From positions 1-33,864 of the forward strand of contig PJET01000038.1 in NCBI GenBank assembly GCA_002825515.1: 33,864 nucleotides of DNA, read 5' to 3'. The stretch is from Candidatus Thorarchaeota archaeon MP11T_1 (GTDB lineage: Archaea > Asgardarchaeota > Thorarchaeia > Thorarchaeales > Thorarchaeaceae). Numbering within the stretch: the first letter of the stretch is position 1; each line of letters starts with the position of its first letter. Position numbers and translations under genes: made by a program. The notes below the pieces were generated by a model that was not told the origin of the DNA, did not search any database, and saw nothing but the letters and a program-made list of their open reading frames with translations. Below are positions 8,649 to 16,448 of this stretch, piece after piece.

Positions 8649-9428
8649 CTATCGAAAAGCAACGACCACCATGCGCTCAGAATTTGATTCATATGGAACT
8701 CGGGGTAGAGTGTGCTGGCCATAGAACTCAACTTTGGTAAATCCGACTTCGTTAAGCATCTCTCGAATTTCAAGTGCTGTATACATACGAATGTCGTTGT
8801 TTGAAAGAGCGTCCTGGTCCATCAATACAATTCGGTCCTCTTCTGTGTCAATGAACATAGCTGGTCGACCTGAAAGGACTCCAGCAGGAGCATCCAACAC
8901 ATGCGGTTCATTCAACAAATATCCACCCTCAAGATGAGTCCATGTCTTCTGGAACCGCGGAAGATTATATGGATTCATGAGGTCCAGCAACAAGCAGCCG
9001 CCTTTTTGTAGTGCATGATATGCTCCTTTTAGAACACGCTTGTTTTCTTCATGATTAAAGAATCCAAAACTATGACTTAACATAACTGCTGCTTTGAATT
9101 GAGATTCAAAGGACATATCCCTCATGTCACCAGCATAGAAGTTGACTTCAATCTTTTCGTCCTTCGCTCTTTTCCTTGCCGCATCAATCAAGGATTGTGC
9201 AATGTCAAAGGCAGTAACCTGGAGACCTCGCTTGGCAAACTCAATTGAATGGTCCCCTGCACCACAAGCAATATCAAGAATCTCACTTCCCTTCTTTAGA
9301 CCTAGAACCTCCATGATGAAGTTTACAACAAGCCTGTCATATTGTTCGATTCCTTGAAGTGCACGACGATGTCGAATCCTGAAAATCTCAGCCCAAAATT
9401 CGTCCCAGCCAAGCTCTACTTTCTCCAT
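8649..9428 (-). CDS. Class I SAM-dependent methyltransferase
   Basis: A 259-residue cytosolic methyltransferase of the Rossmann-like class I fold. Motif I is ILDIACGAGD (50-59). The acidic residue after strand 2 is in AFDIAQSL, and motif III-like YAGDMRDM follows. A later strand, LLDLMNPYN, carries the motif corresponding to the end of the SAM pocket. The C-terminal third (residues 160-259) is an all-beta plus helix insertion often seen in small-molecule methyltransferases. The substrate is unknown. It starts with ATG at 9428 and is transcribed alone, upstream of and in the same direction as the EF-2-like gene, separated by the latter's promoter and leader. Confidence 0.85.
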   Translation of the reverse strand: MEKVELGWDEFWAEIFRIRHRRALQGIEQYDRLVVNFIMEVLGLKKGSEILDIACGAGDHSIEFAKRGLQVTAFDIAQSLIDAARKRAKDEKIEVNFYAGDMRDMSFESQFKAAVMLSHSFGFFNHEENKRVLKGAYHALQKGGCLLLDLMNPYNLPRFQKTWTHLEGGYLLNEPHVLDAPAGVLSGRPAMFIDTEEDRIVLMDQDALSNNDIRMYTALEIREMLNEVGFTKVEFYGQHTLPRVPYESNSERMVVVAFR

Positions 9429-9527
9429 TGATCACACTTCCACTCGATGCGGTGGATTGACTTGGATATGAAGATTGTCATAAAGTTCCGAATTCAATTA
9501 AAATTCCTAACACACTACAGGATCGCT

Positions 9528-9537
9528 ATAAATCCCA
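9528..9537 (+). promoter_or_regulatory. TATA-like box before the nitroreductase-like remnant
   Basis: CTATAAATCC-type sequence (GCTATAAATC) centred about 25 bases upstream of the ATG at 9556, a spacing expected for a leaderless archaeal mRNA. Confidence 0.45.
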
Positions 9538-9555
9538 AAATATCAACGGCTCATT

Positions 9556-9699
9556 ATGCAATATATGCGCCTAGCTATGATTGAGGTTATTCAGACCCGT
9601 CGATCTTACAGACAATTTAATCCAATTTCACTTATCTCTGAACATGAAAACTTAATTCATCAATTCCGCAAGGCTTATGCCATTCTAAACCCAGTCTAA
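9556..9699 (+). pseudogene. Nitroreductase-family N-terminal remnant
   Basis: A 47-codon frame whose residues 8-22 read MIEVIQTRRSYRQFN, the standard N-terminus of FMN-dependent nitroreductases (xEVIxxRRSxRxF, with FMN-phosphate-contacting arginines). Later residues no longer follow the family and the frame ends at TAA 9697, whereas complete nitroreductases have about 170-220 residues. No continuation was seen in other frames before the next gene at 9714. Most likely a decayed gene that lost everything after its first helix. A small real peptide or chance similarity is possible given the short match. It still has a TATA-like box at leaderless spacing. Confidence 0.4.
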
Positions 9700-9713
9700 G
9701 CTTGGAGTGAACG

Positions 9714-10229
9714 ATGGGAGAGAGGAGTGAATTGCATCGTTTGTACATCGCAGTGGACCCATCAAAAATAGTACGATGTGGTTGGTGTGGTTCAGTAGAG
9801 AGTGAGAAATGGGTACATAATCAAGGTGGTACATTCTGCTCTAGTACATGTCTGAATGCAGCGTCAGCAGATACATCTGGAAGAGTACTATGTGCTTGTA
9901 TGTTCCTACCTATTCTCGCTTTGATAACAATCGTGCTTGTGGGTGGACTAGAAACTATAGTCTATCTCATCTTATCTTTCGTAGCTGTATCTATCGTGGG
10001 GTATGGATACATTCAAGGTAGAAATGCTACTTCTAAGGTCGCAAAAGACTCTAGAAAAACTGAAACTCTTGATGATATATCACTTCTTAAGACTCTGTTG
10101 ACTCATGTGGAGTGCCCCAACTGCGACGGGAACATTGACCTTGCTGATGTGGGAGAGGACCAGATCTATCATTGTGGATATTGCGGTGCATCAGGAATTA
10201 TTGAGATTGCTTTTACAGGCAAGAGGTAG
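9714..10229 (+). CDS. Zinc-ribbon membrane protein, hypothetical
   Basis: A 171-residue protein with a zinc module at each end and a membrane segment between. The N-terminal module is CGWC (22-25) and FCSSTC (residues about 41-46). Two adjoining hydrophobic helices (about 60-97) form a membrane hairpin. The C-terminal zinc ribbon is CPNC...CGYCGASG (about 135-160). Both metal modules would face the cytoplasm if the two helices cross twice. The family is not recognised; partners could be protein or nucleic acid. ATG at 9714 is preceded by GGAGTG at normal spacing. The stop overlaps the start region of the structured RNA that follows. Confidence 0.7.
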   Translation: MGERSELHRLYIAVDPSKIVRCGWCGSVESEKWVHNQGGTFCSSTCLNAASADTSGRVLCACMFLPILALITIVLVGGLETIVYLILSFVAVSIVGYGYIQGRNATSKVAKDSRKTETLDDISLLKTLLTHVECPNCDGNIDLADVGEDQIYHCGYCGASGIIEIAFTGKR

Positions 10230-10231
10230 AA

Positions 10232-10376
10232 AGAGAATTTGGAGAGAATCCGCACCTGTCTTCTCCGCCGGGAGGGACGCAGACTCAGTAACAGGAAACT
10301 CGAAATGAGCATAACCTGCGGATTCCTTCTCCACCTGAAACGGAGGCGAGTTCTCTAAAAAACCTTTAGGTTATGC
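10232..10376 (+). ncRNA. Candidate structured RNA with a potential pseudoknot
   Basis: Visible pairing: AGAGAA 232-237 with TTCTCT 351-356; TGGAGA 240-245 with TCTCCA 328-333; and GAATCCGCA 246-254 with TGCGGATTC 317-325 (all offset by 10000). Together these form a 21-bp compound stem with one 2-base bulge in its inner part. Inside are CCTGT 255-259/ACAGG 291-295, a CTCC-GCCG-GGAG hairpin (263-274) and CTC/GAG around GAAAT (299-309). GCATAACCT 309-317 inside the stem is complementary over 9 bases to AGGTTATGC 368-376 outside it, which is a pseudoknot or switch. U-runs follow at 10388 and 10409. G-U pairs extending the inner hairpin favour the plus strand. It does not match SRP, RNase P or tRNA features that I know. 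Confidence 0.55.
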
Positions 10377-10645
10377 GTAAATTTGACTTTTTGAGGAATA
10401 ATCGACAATTTTTTCGATTTTTCGAAACAGAAATGAAAAATGCGTTTTTGGGAAAGAAAAATTGAGTCTTTCACCATTTTTCACAGAACTATTCAATGTA
10501 ACATGGTCTTTGTTCACAGAGTTGAAGTCATTCAAGACTTTTGATGCGTAAAATGACTAATGGAAGTTCGAATATTGTGAATAGAGTAATGATTGAAGTT
10601 TTGATAAGAGAGTTTCAAAATGAATTCTTGGAGCTAAAAAGTAGT
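10377..10645. other. AT-rich intergenic stretch, no gene seen
   Basis: About 270 bases rich in A and T with several T-runs (10388-10392, 10409-10414, 10418-10422) that could end the upstream RNA. On the minus strand, T5 at 10636-10640 could terminate the tRNA. No convincing frame, repeat or RNA fold was found. Confidence 0.5.
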
Positions 10646-10721
10646 TGGTAGCCCCGCCAGGATTTGAACCTAGGTCCGGTGGGCCAGAACCACCGATGCT
10701 GGACCACTACACCACGGGGCT
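10646..10721 (-). tRNA. tRNA-Gln (anticodon CTG)
   Basis: A complete cloverleaf on the minus strand: acceptor AGCCCCG/CGGGGCT (7 bp), D-stem GTGT/GCAT with two G-U pairs, anticodon stem GGTGG/CCACC with loop TTCTGGC (anticodon CTG, reads CAG), a 4-base variable loop, T-stem CTAGG/CCTGG and T-loop TTCAAAT. The discriminator is A and the 3' CCA is encoded (10646-10648). There is no intron. It stands alone between the structured RNA and the MglA-like GTPase gene; T5 lies just downstream. Confidence 0.95.
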
Positions 10722-10805
10722 ATGAGTGCCTCGAGAGTTGGTCGTGGCATTTTTCTTCTTTTCGGTTGTGAGAATGGAATTGTACCCAAAAACTAGACTG
10801 AAAGA

Positions 10806-11633
10806 TTAGATACCCACTTTGAAAATCAATGCATCTCGGAGTACTCTTTGAAACATTCTTAGAAGGTTCTTTCCATCTGTTGCAACAGTATCGAAAACTG
10901 GATAGCCCTCAAGGTCCAACATTTGAACCATATAATCAATGGGCAGAGCATTTGGGATGTCTCTCTTGTTCATTGCTACTATAATAGGTAGTGTTGCCAT
11001 TCGATCTGTACCAAGTGCAATTCTTAACTCCTGCATGGATGCCAAATTCTCATTCATCTGTTCAGGAGTTGAGTCAGCCATGAAGATAATTCCATCACAA
11101 TCACGGAGAACTTTGATTCTTTGACTTGCATGTCGTCTCTGTCCAGCAACAGTAAAGACATCAAACACAACCCTCTCGCTTGCTGAAACAGGAACAAAGT
11201 CAAAGAACGTTGTTCGGCCAAGCTCATCAGATATTTCGATAATTTTTCCTTTTGCCAAAGATCGAACATTAGCAAATAGCCATCTGAGCGCTGTGGTTTT
11301 ACCCGAGAGTGATGGACCATAGAATACAATCTTGATGTGAACCCTACCTAGTTCATCACGCTTTAGAACATGACCAGGAACAATCTCAGCGGCACTTTGC
11401 GGTTTGATACGAGCATATTTTGCATGTTCAGCTGTGACTTTGGGATCAAAACTAACCTCTTCAGAGGAGGCGATTAATGTACCCATGGGTGCCGGGGTGG
11501 GTTCAGATTCCACAGGTTCCATTGTGACCATACTGACATCAGCACTAGGTTCCACTGATGGTTCTTCTTCCTCTGGGGGCTTCTTCGAGCGCCCTAGTAA
11601 TCTGCGAAATACGGACAATCGCCTCTCCAGCAT
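10806..11633 (-). CDS. MglA/Arf-like small GTPase with acidic N-terminal extension
   Basis: A 275-residue protein. Residues 1-18 are a basic amphipathic helix (RRLSVFRRLLGRSKK), 19-90 are a Pro/Glu-rich linker, and 100-275 are the G domain. The P-loop is GPSLSGKTT (106-114). The Walker B region reads FTVAGQ (160-165), lacking the usual DxxG aspartate just as MglA proteins do. The guanine motif is MNKRD (221-225). FFDFVPV and the TxxGQ pattern resemble MglA rather than Ras. MglA proteins switch cell polarity in bacteria and work with roadblock-domain partners; a roadblock protein lies at 18683. An in-frame TAA directly before the ATG fixes the start. Divergent from the aminotransferase gene, 86 bases away. 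Confidence 0.85.
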   Translation of the reverse strand: MLERRLSVFRRLLGRSKKPPEEEEPSVEPSADVSMVTMEPVESEPTPAPMGTLIASSEEVSFDPKVTAEHAKYARIKPQSAAEIVPGHVLKRDELGRVHIKIVFYGPSLSGKTTALRWLFANVRSLAKGKIIEISDELGRTTFFDFVPVSASERVVFDVFTVAGQRRHASQRIKVLRDCDGIIFMADSTPEQMNENLASMQELRIALGTDRMATLPIIVAMNKRDIPNALPIDYMVQMLDLEGYPVFDTVATDGKNLLRMFQRVLRDALIFKVGI

Positions 11634-11719
11634 TTACGATGTTGATACTGGTCTTAAATCTTCGGGGGACTTTATCCGCAGTGACCTTTATCAATAGAAA
11701 GCCACTGGCATGAATCATC

Positions 11720-12844
11720 ATGACTGTGTTGATTGATCCAGAATTCATCTCTGAAAAATGGCCATCACTCTCCAAGATGACCTATCTGAATAATGCGTCT
11801 ACCGGGATTCCTCCAACTGATACCATTAATGCAATGAAACAGTATCTGGATAACAGATCCCAAGCTATTGGTAAGTTCGAGGAAGCACTCAGTATGTTCA
11901 AGGAGATTCGACAAAACCTTGCGAAACTATTGGGTGGTGATTATAGCCAATACGCCTTTGTGTCAAGTACAAGCGCAGGGATTAACACTATAGCTCATAG
12001 TGTTCAATATCCTGAAGGTTCAAATGTTGTCGTATGCGATCTTGAATTTCCAGCCAACTACATTCCTTGGCAGAATGCAAGTAAGCTATATGACTTTGAA
12101 CTTCGAGTTGTCAAGTCAAAGAATGGGGAAGTTAAACTTGATGGGTTCAGTAATATGGTAGATGAGAACACAAAAGTAATCGCCGTCAGTCAGATTCAGT
12201 TTGGTTCAGGATATAGATTAGACCTAGCTGAACTTTCAAAATTAGCCCATGAGAATTCTGGAATAATCTCGGTAGACATCATCCAAGCAGCTGGATGTAT
12301 TGATACAGATTTATCCAAGTTAGGCGTAGATTTTGCCACAGGACAAGCAGCAAAGTGGATGTTAGGACCTATTGGTGCCGGGTACATCTATGTTGGAAAG
12401 ACGGTATTGGATGAACTTCACCCCCGATTCATAGGTTGGTGGGGAGTTGAGAATCTAATGGAGTTTGAGTACTCCGAACGCGTTCCATTAAGTGATGCAC
12501 GGAAATTCCAAGTAGGCTCACCTGCGATGATTGCGTATGTTGGGTTGCTAGAATCACTGAAGACCCTACTTCAGATTTCAGGGTCAAAACGAGAGAGAGT
12601 GGCTATGGATAATGCAGAGTATTTACGACAAAGACTCTCAGAAATTAACATTCCATTCTATGATTTTGGTCCAGATCACAATTCAGCCATAGTATCATGC
12701 CGACCAAATGATGTGGAGAAACTTCACGAGAGTCTTTTGAATGATGGAGTCTATTGCTCTGTTCGAAACGAGAGATTAAGAATTTCACCACACTTCTACA
12801 ATAATCGTGGAGAGATTGACAGACTCATCAAGTATCTGGGGTGA
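11720..12844 (+). CDS. Class V PLP-dependent aminotransferase / cysteine desulfurase-like
   Basis: A 374-residue fold-type I PLP enzyme of the NifS/CsdA/isopenicillin N epimerase group. It begins with YLNNASTGIPP, the substrate-facing loop. SVDIIQAAG supplies the cofactor-ring Asp and the Gln/His position, and FATGQAAKWMLGP contains the Schiff-base lysine, K212. No obvious active-site Cys loop for desulfuration was seen near residues 320-345, so desulfurase activity is doubtful; aminotransferase or lyase activity is equally possible. The MBL hydrolase starts 4 bases after its stop, so the two are co-transcribed and may act in one pathway. The ATG follows a short promoter region shared with the divergent GTPase gene. 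Confidence 0.85.
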   Translation: MTVLIDPEFISEKWPSLSKMTYLNNASTGIPPTDTINAMKQYLDNRSQAIGKFEEALSMFKEIRQNLAKLLGGDYSQYAFVSSTSAGINTIAHSVQYPEGSNVVVCDLEFPANYIPWQNASKLYDFELRVVKSKNGEVKLDGFSNMVDENTKVIAVSQIQFGSGYRLDLAELSKLAHENSGIISVDIIQAAGCIDTDLSKLGVDFATGQAAKWMLGPIGAGYIYVGKTVLDELHPRFIGWWGVENLMEFEYSERVPLSDARKFQVGSPAMIAYVGLLESLKTLLQISGSKRERVAMDNAEYLRQRLSEINIPFYDFGPDHNSAIVSCRPNDVEKLHESLLNDGVYCSVRNERLRISPHFYNNRGEIDRLIKYLG

Positions 12845-12848
12845 TTAT

Positions 12849-13532
12849 ATGCTTGATCAGATAACAGATTCAATATATTTCATTGTGAGCCGGTCATTCG
12901 ACTCGAACATCAGCTACATCAAAGCAGACGATCATGAGGTTCTAATCGATACGGGAACGGGTCTTTATGCAGCAGCTCTCGAAAAGGATCTTCAATCACA
13001 AGGATCTTCACTCGAAAAAATTACTGATGTTGTACTCACCCACTGCCATATAGATCATATTGGCGGTGTTATTCCACTTTTGGAAAGAGGAACACCCAAG
13101 CTATATCTTCACAAAGCTGAGGCTGAGCCTATAAATAATGGAGATATGAGTCAAACACTTGGAGCTACATTCGGAGCAGACCTACCACCTTTCAAAATTG
13201 ACGTAATGTTAGAGGAAGGGAGCTTGATTGATTTTGGCGACATCAAGTTGAGAGTATTTCACACACCCGGACATTCTGCGGGAAGTATTGTAATGCAAGT
13301 TGAGGACACAGGGATTCTCTTCACTGGAGATACATTGTTCCCCGGTGGCAGTTTCGGTAGAGTTGATTTCCCTACGGGTAGTCCTGAGAAACTTGTGGCA
13401 TCACTTAAACGAATATCGGAGATGGATTTTGAGATTGGTCTTCCGGGACATATGAATGCTATGAAGTATAATGCGAGAAAATCCGCACTCACATCCTATC
13501 AAATGGCCAAAAATTGGTTCAGAATTGGGTGA
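12849..13532 (+). CDS. Metallo-beta-lactamase fold hydrolase
   Basis: A 227-residue glyoxalase II-like MBL enzyme. All metal motifs are present: THCHIDH (HxHxDH), HTPGHSAGS (third His), FTGDTLF (bridging Asp) and LPGHMNAM (last His). Such enzymes hydrolyse thioesters or phosphodiesters through two metal ions; the substrate is undetermined. A longer frame opens at 12807 inside the aminotransferase gene, but the ATG at 12849 is preferred because GGGGTGAT precedes it and the MBL fold begins immediately (MLDQITDSIYFI). The gene is translationally coupled to the aminotransferase, whose stop lies 4 bases upstream. Confidence 0.88.
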   Translation: MLDQITDSIYFIVSRSFDSNISYIKADDHEVLIDTGTGLYAAALEKDLQSQGSSLEKITDVVLTHCHIDHIGGVIPLLERGTPKLYLHKAEAEPINNGDMSQTLGATFGADLPPFKIDVMLEEGSLIDFGDIKLRVFHTPGHSAGSIVMQVEDTGILFTGDTLFPGGSFGRVDFPTGSPEKLVASLKRISEMDFEIGLPGHMNAMKYNARKSALTSYQMAKNWFRIG

Positions 13533-13732
13533 AAAATCAACAAAATTGCATATATATCACCGAGATAATGTTTGGTATTCTACTAAGCAAAGAATATATG
13601 AGATAAATCGTTTGAGCGTGAGTGCCGATGGTGGCCATATTAGTGGAAAAGCCGTCGGGATATATGCTCAAAACAACACTTCAGCCATAGTAATGGCTCG
13701 AAGCAAAACAAAAATCAAAAAACTATCCATCG

Positions 13733-14581
13733 GTGGGTGCGGAATACTTGGCAGACTCTTCTCGTGACTTGGACGAACTACTTAAAGAGTTCAAGCCTGA
13801 GAAGAAGGCGCGTTTCCAAGCCTTTGATCGGGTAGTCAATGCTCTGAATACACCCAGCCAGTCACTATTTGTTTTGGACAATGATAGTGAAGTGGATACG
13901 TTTCAAAGGGAATACAATCAATTCCTTGTATCTACAGGAAGAATGGAAGAGGGAGGAGAACTTCCATATTATATGGTTCGAATTGGCTATGATGGAGATA
14001 TGCTGGACGATATGTTTCGACTGATAGTTTCTGATGAATCTGAAAACTTCAAACCAGCGTCCCTTGATGTAACCATGCTTTATTCAAAACAAGCAATTTT
14101 CCAGCACCTATACCAATTAATTACGAAAAACAAGTACATCATATTCCACATCCCAGAATTCCCTTTGGCATATTATTTCGAAACTGCGGTCGTTGTCGAT
14201 GTTGAAGACTTATCAGATGTCATGGATCCAACAGTCCATGATGATACAATCATTCGATACCTCAATGACCTCCGTGAACAGGGAACAGAGGAGCATAGGA
14301 AGACCTATAGCTTCTTCTATAGAATTAGCACATCTTTGTTAATGGAATTCTCGAACGTTTTTCTTGTTGCCCCAACTGCTGGAATGAATAGACACATGTG
14401 TATCACCAGTTGGCGAACTCAGACGCTTCTGCTTGGTTTTAGTCCACTCACTTGGTCATCTGGAAGTTTTCGGGTGTTTGACCTTAGTGGCAGAGATATA
14501 GATGCGAGATGGGCATATCCAGCCCCACAGTCGGATGATCCAAGAGTCAAACAGTATACTCGCATTGTACCATTGGAGTAA
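13733..14581 (+). CDS. Hypothetical protein, 282 residues
   Basis: I do not recognise the family. The frame is bounded upstream by TAA at 13691 and the first start-type codon is GTG 13733; it has no strong ribosome site and TTG 13748 is an alternative. Composition is that of a soluble alpha/beta protein, with a basic/acidic helical start (residues 8-40) and a mixed core containing IIFHIPEFPLAYYFETAVVVDVEDL (about 140-165). The end is rich in aromatic residues. No catalytic motif, cysteine cluster or membrane helix is visible. It sits alone between the MBL gene (200 bases upstream) and the CoA operon promoter. Confidence 0.6.
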   Translation: MGAEYLADSSRDLDELLKEFKPEKKARFQAFDRVVNALNTPSQSLFVLDNDSEVDTFQREYNQFLVSTGRMEEGGELPYYMVRIGYDGDMLDDMFRLIVSDESENFKPASLDVTMLYSKQAIFQHLYQLITKNKYIIFHIPEFPLAYYFETAVVVDVEDLSDVMDPTVHDDTIIRYLNDLREQGTEEHRKTYSFFYRISTSLLMEFSNVFLVAPTAGMNRHMCITSWRTQTLLLGFSPLTWSSGSFRVFDLSGRDIDARWAYPAPQSDDPRVKQYTRIVPLE

Positions 14582-14664
14582 AAGGATCTACCCTGTAGTT
14601 TATTGAGGGAGAAAGCAGATATATAATATATATACAAGTATATACCCATCACTGAATGTATAAA

Positions 14665-14677
14665 GAATATTTAATAA
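14665..14677 (+). promoter_or_regulatory. TATA-like promoter of the CoA operon
   Basis: GAATATTTAATAA lies about 25 bases before the TTG at 14698, a spacing expected for a leaderless transcript. The preceding 50 bases are dense in TATA repeats, so the exact box is uncertain. Confidence 0.45.
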
Positions 14678-14697
14678 TTGACTAAATAGAGAAGGAA

Positions 14698-15639
14698 TTG
14701 ACTGACACCTTGACAACTCAACAGGATGCAGTACGGACAGCAAAGGCATTCGTGCCAGGTCATGTAACTGGGATCTTTCGTATCTTTGACGAGTATGATG
14801 ATCCACTCCGTTGCGGTTCAATGGGTGCGGGATTCTCGGTGACCATCGGAACAGTCACTTCTGTGTCTGTGATGGATCACCCAAAACTAGAGATTACAAC
14901 TGTATACAACAAACAGAACGTAGATGCAAAAGTCACAAAGACGGTGATACAGAGATTGGCTGAAGAATACGAGAGGACACTCAGAGTTCATGTCGAGCAT
15001 GATTCCTCTCTTATTATTGGAGCTGGTTTTGGAGCCTCTGGGGCAGGTGCATTGGGCACAGCTCTTGCCTTCAGTCATCTACTTGATAATGATATTGAAT
15101 ATGAAAAGGCTGCAGGGTTCGCACATATTGCAGAGATTACAAACCATACAGGTCTTGGAGATGTACTTGCGCAGACTGTTGGTGGAATTGAGGTAAGACT
15201 TCATGCTGGCGGTCCAGGTATTGGCAAGATACGGAGTATTGAATACGAAGACTCGATGCAAGTCGTCCTTGCAGGTTCCTCTGGACTAGAGACCTCTAAA
15301 GTTCTTACCAATCCTTCATCAAGAGCCCGAATCAATTCAATTGGCGACACATTGGTATCAAGGATAATAGATGACCCAAGAATTGAAACCCTAGTTGATT
15401 GTTCACGCGAATTTTCCGAAAAGATTGGGTTGAGAACCACAAGAGTAGAGCAAGCACTTGCAGATCTTGACGATGCCGGACTTTCCAACTCAAGTATGGT
15501 TATGTTAGGTGACTCTGTTTTCTGTTTCTGTAGTGAACCAGAGGAAAAAGTTGCACATGAGATTCTCTTGAAATATTGGAACAATTCTGAAGTCTTTCTG
15601 ACTAATATTGCCCCGGATGGTGGGAGGTTGCTCAATTGA
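14698..15639 (+). CDS. Pantoate kinase (archaeal PoK, GHMP family)
   Basis: Phosphorylates pantoate to 4-phosphopantoate, the first of two archaeal steps replacing bacterial PanC/PanK. The 313-residue protein opens with FVPGHVTGIFRIF and RCGSMGAGFSV, typical of archaeal pantoate kinases (AFAPGHITGFF...GSRGAGV). It carries the GHMP ATP loop GAGFGASGAGALGTALA (about 109-125). The TTG start at 14698 suits a leaderless mRNA and no upstream alternative was seen. Its stop overlaps the next gene as TTGA (15636-15639). Identification is strengthened by the adjoining phosphopantothenate synthetase gene. Confidence 0.92.
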   Translation: MTDTLTTQQDAVRTAKAFVPGHVTGIFRIFDEYDDPLRCGSMGAGFSVTIGTVTSVSVMDHPKLEITTVYNKQNVDAKVTKTVIQRLAEEYERTLRVHVEHDSSLIIGAGFGASGAGALGTALAFSHLLDNDIEYEKAAGFAHIAEITNHTGLGDVLAQTVGGIEVRLHAGGPGIGKIRSIEYEDSMQVVLAGSSGLETSKVLTNPSSRARINSIGDTLVSRIIDDPRIETLVDCSREFSEKIGLRTTRVEQALADLDDAGLSNSSMVMLGDSVFCFCSEPEEKVAHEILLKYWNNSEVFLTNIAPDGGRLLN

Positions 15640-16448
15640 CAAAAATCGAGATTCCGCTAGACCATCCGAGGAGACTTTCACTGGAAACTAGAGAGAGAGT
15701 AATTGAGGGACATGAGGCAAATATAGTAGCCACTGCTGGACTCTTGGCTCATGGCAGAGGTGAAGCTTTCGATTATCTGATTGGTGAAAGAACAACTGAG
15801 CTTGCGGAGAATGCGATACGGACAGCTGTTGCAGCGATTTTGTCTGCTGAACATCCAGTCATAAGTGTGAATGGTAACGTTTGTTCACTAGTGCCGGAAG
15901 ATATTGTGAAGCTGTCTCAGATATCGAATGCAACTTTAGAGATTAATTTGTTCTATTATCGTAAAGAGCGAGAAGATGCAATCAAGGCAGCCTTATTTGA
16001 AGCAGGTGCAAAAGAAGTCCTAGGTACACATGATCGACCTTCAACCACAATCCCTGAGCTTAGTAGTAATCGTAGAAAAGTGGATCCTGATGGAATTGGA
16101 AAAGCTGATGTAATTCTGGTTCCACTCGAAGATGGTGACAGAACTGAAGCATTGAAAGCCATTGGAAAATTTGTAATAACAATCGATTTGAATCCCATGA
16201 GCAGAACTGCAATTCATTCCGATATCACCATTGTTGACAACATAACTAGAGCTTTACCGTTGATGGTAAAGCAAGCACAAGAGATGAGGAATATTCCTAA
16301 AGATGAACTTCGTGAGATTGTGAAGACTTTTGATAATTCTGAAAATCTTGCCACGTCATTACAAATAATAATGAAACATCTGGAAGGAAATGCCAAGAGT
16401 ATTCGTGAATTAAGAAGAAAATTCAACCCTGGAGCGAAAAATAAATGA
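15636..16448 (+). CDS. 4-phosphopantoate--beta-alanine ligase (archaeal PPS)
   Basis: Condenses 4-phosphopantoate with beta-alanine using ATP to give 4'-phosphopantothenate. The 270-residue protein belongs to the archaeal PPS family (former DUF137). Features I recognise are IPLDHPRRLSLETRERVIEG at the start, GLLAHGRGEAFDYLIGE (about 32-48), PVISVNGN (about 74-81) and ITIDLNPMSRTA (about 186-197). The TTG start overlaps the pantoate kinase stop and has a strong Shine-Dalgarno, GGGAGG (15622-15627), so translation is both coupled and independently initiated. Its own stop overlaps the next gene as ATGA. Confidence 0.93.
   Translation: MTKIEIPLDHPRRLSLETRERVIEGHEANIVATAGLLAHGRGEAFDYLIGERTTELAENAIRTAVAAILSAEHPVISVNGNVCSLVPEDIVKLSQISNATLEINLFYYRKEREDAIKAALFEAGAKEVLGTHDRPSTTIPELSSNRRKVDPDGIGKADVILVPLEDGDRTEALKAIGKFVITIDLNPMSRTAIHSDITIVDNITRALPLMVKQAQEMRNIPKDELREIVKTFDNSENLATSLQIIMKHLEGNAKSIRELRRKFNPGAKNK

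Noticed and set aside
10232..10376. Possible SRP or RNase P RNA
   Set aside because: Too short, and the GNAR/GGAA helix 8 block or the RNase P P4 consensus was not found.
13471..13767. 98-codon plus-strand frame spanning the MBL end and the intergenic gap
   Set aside because: Overlaps two supported genes in another frame, with no similarity and no start signal. The gap itself shows only TATA-like sequence near 13546.
14617..14680. AT-repeat tract as a replication origin element
   Set aside because: No ORB-like repeats or cdc6/orc1 gene nearby; its position immediately before the CoA operon fits a promoter.
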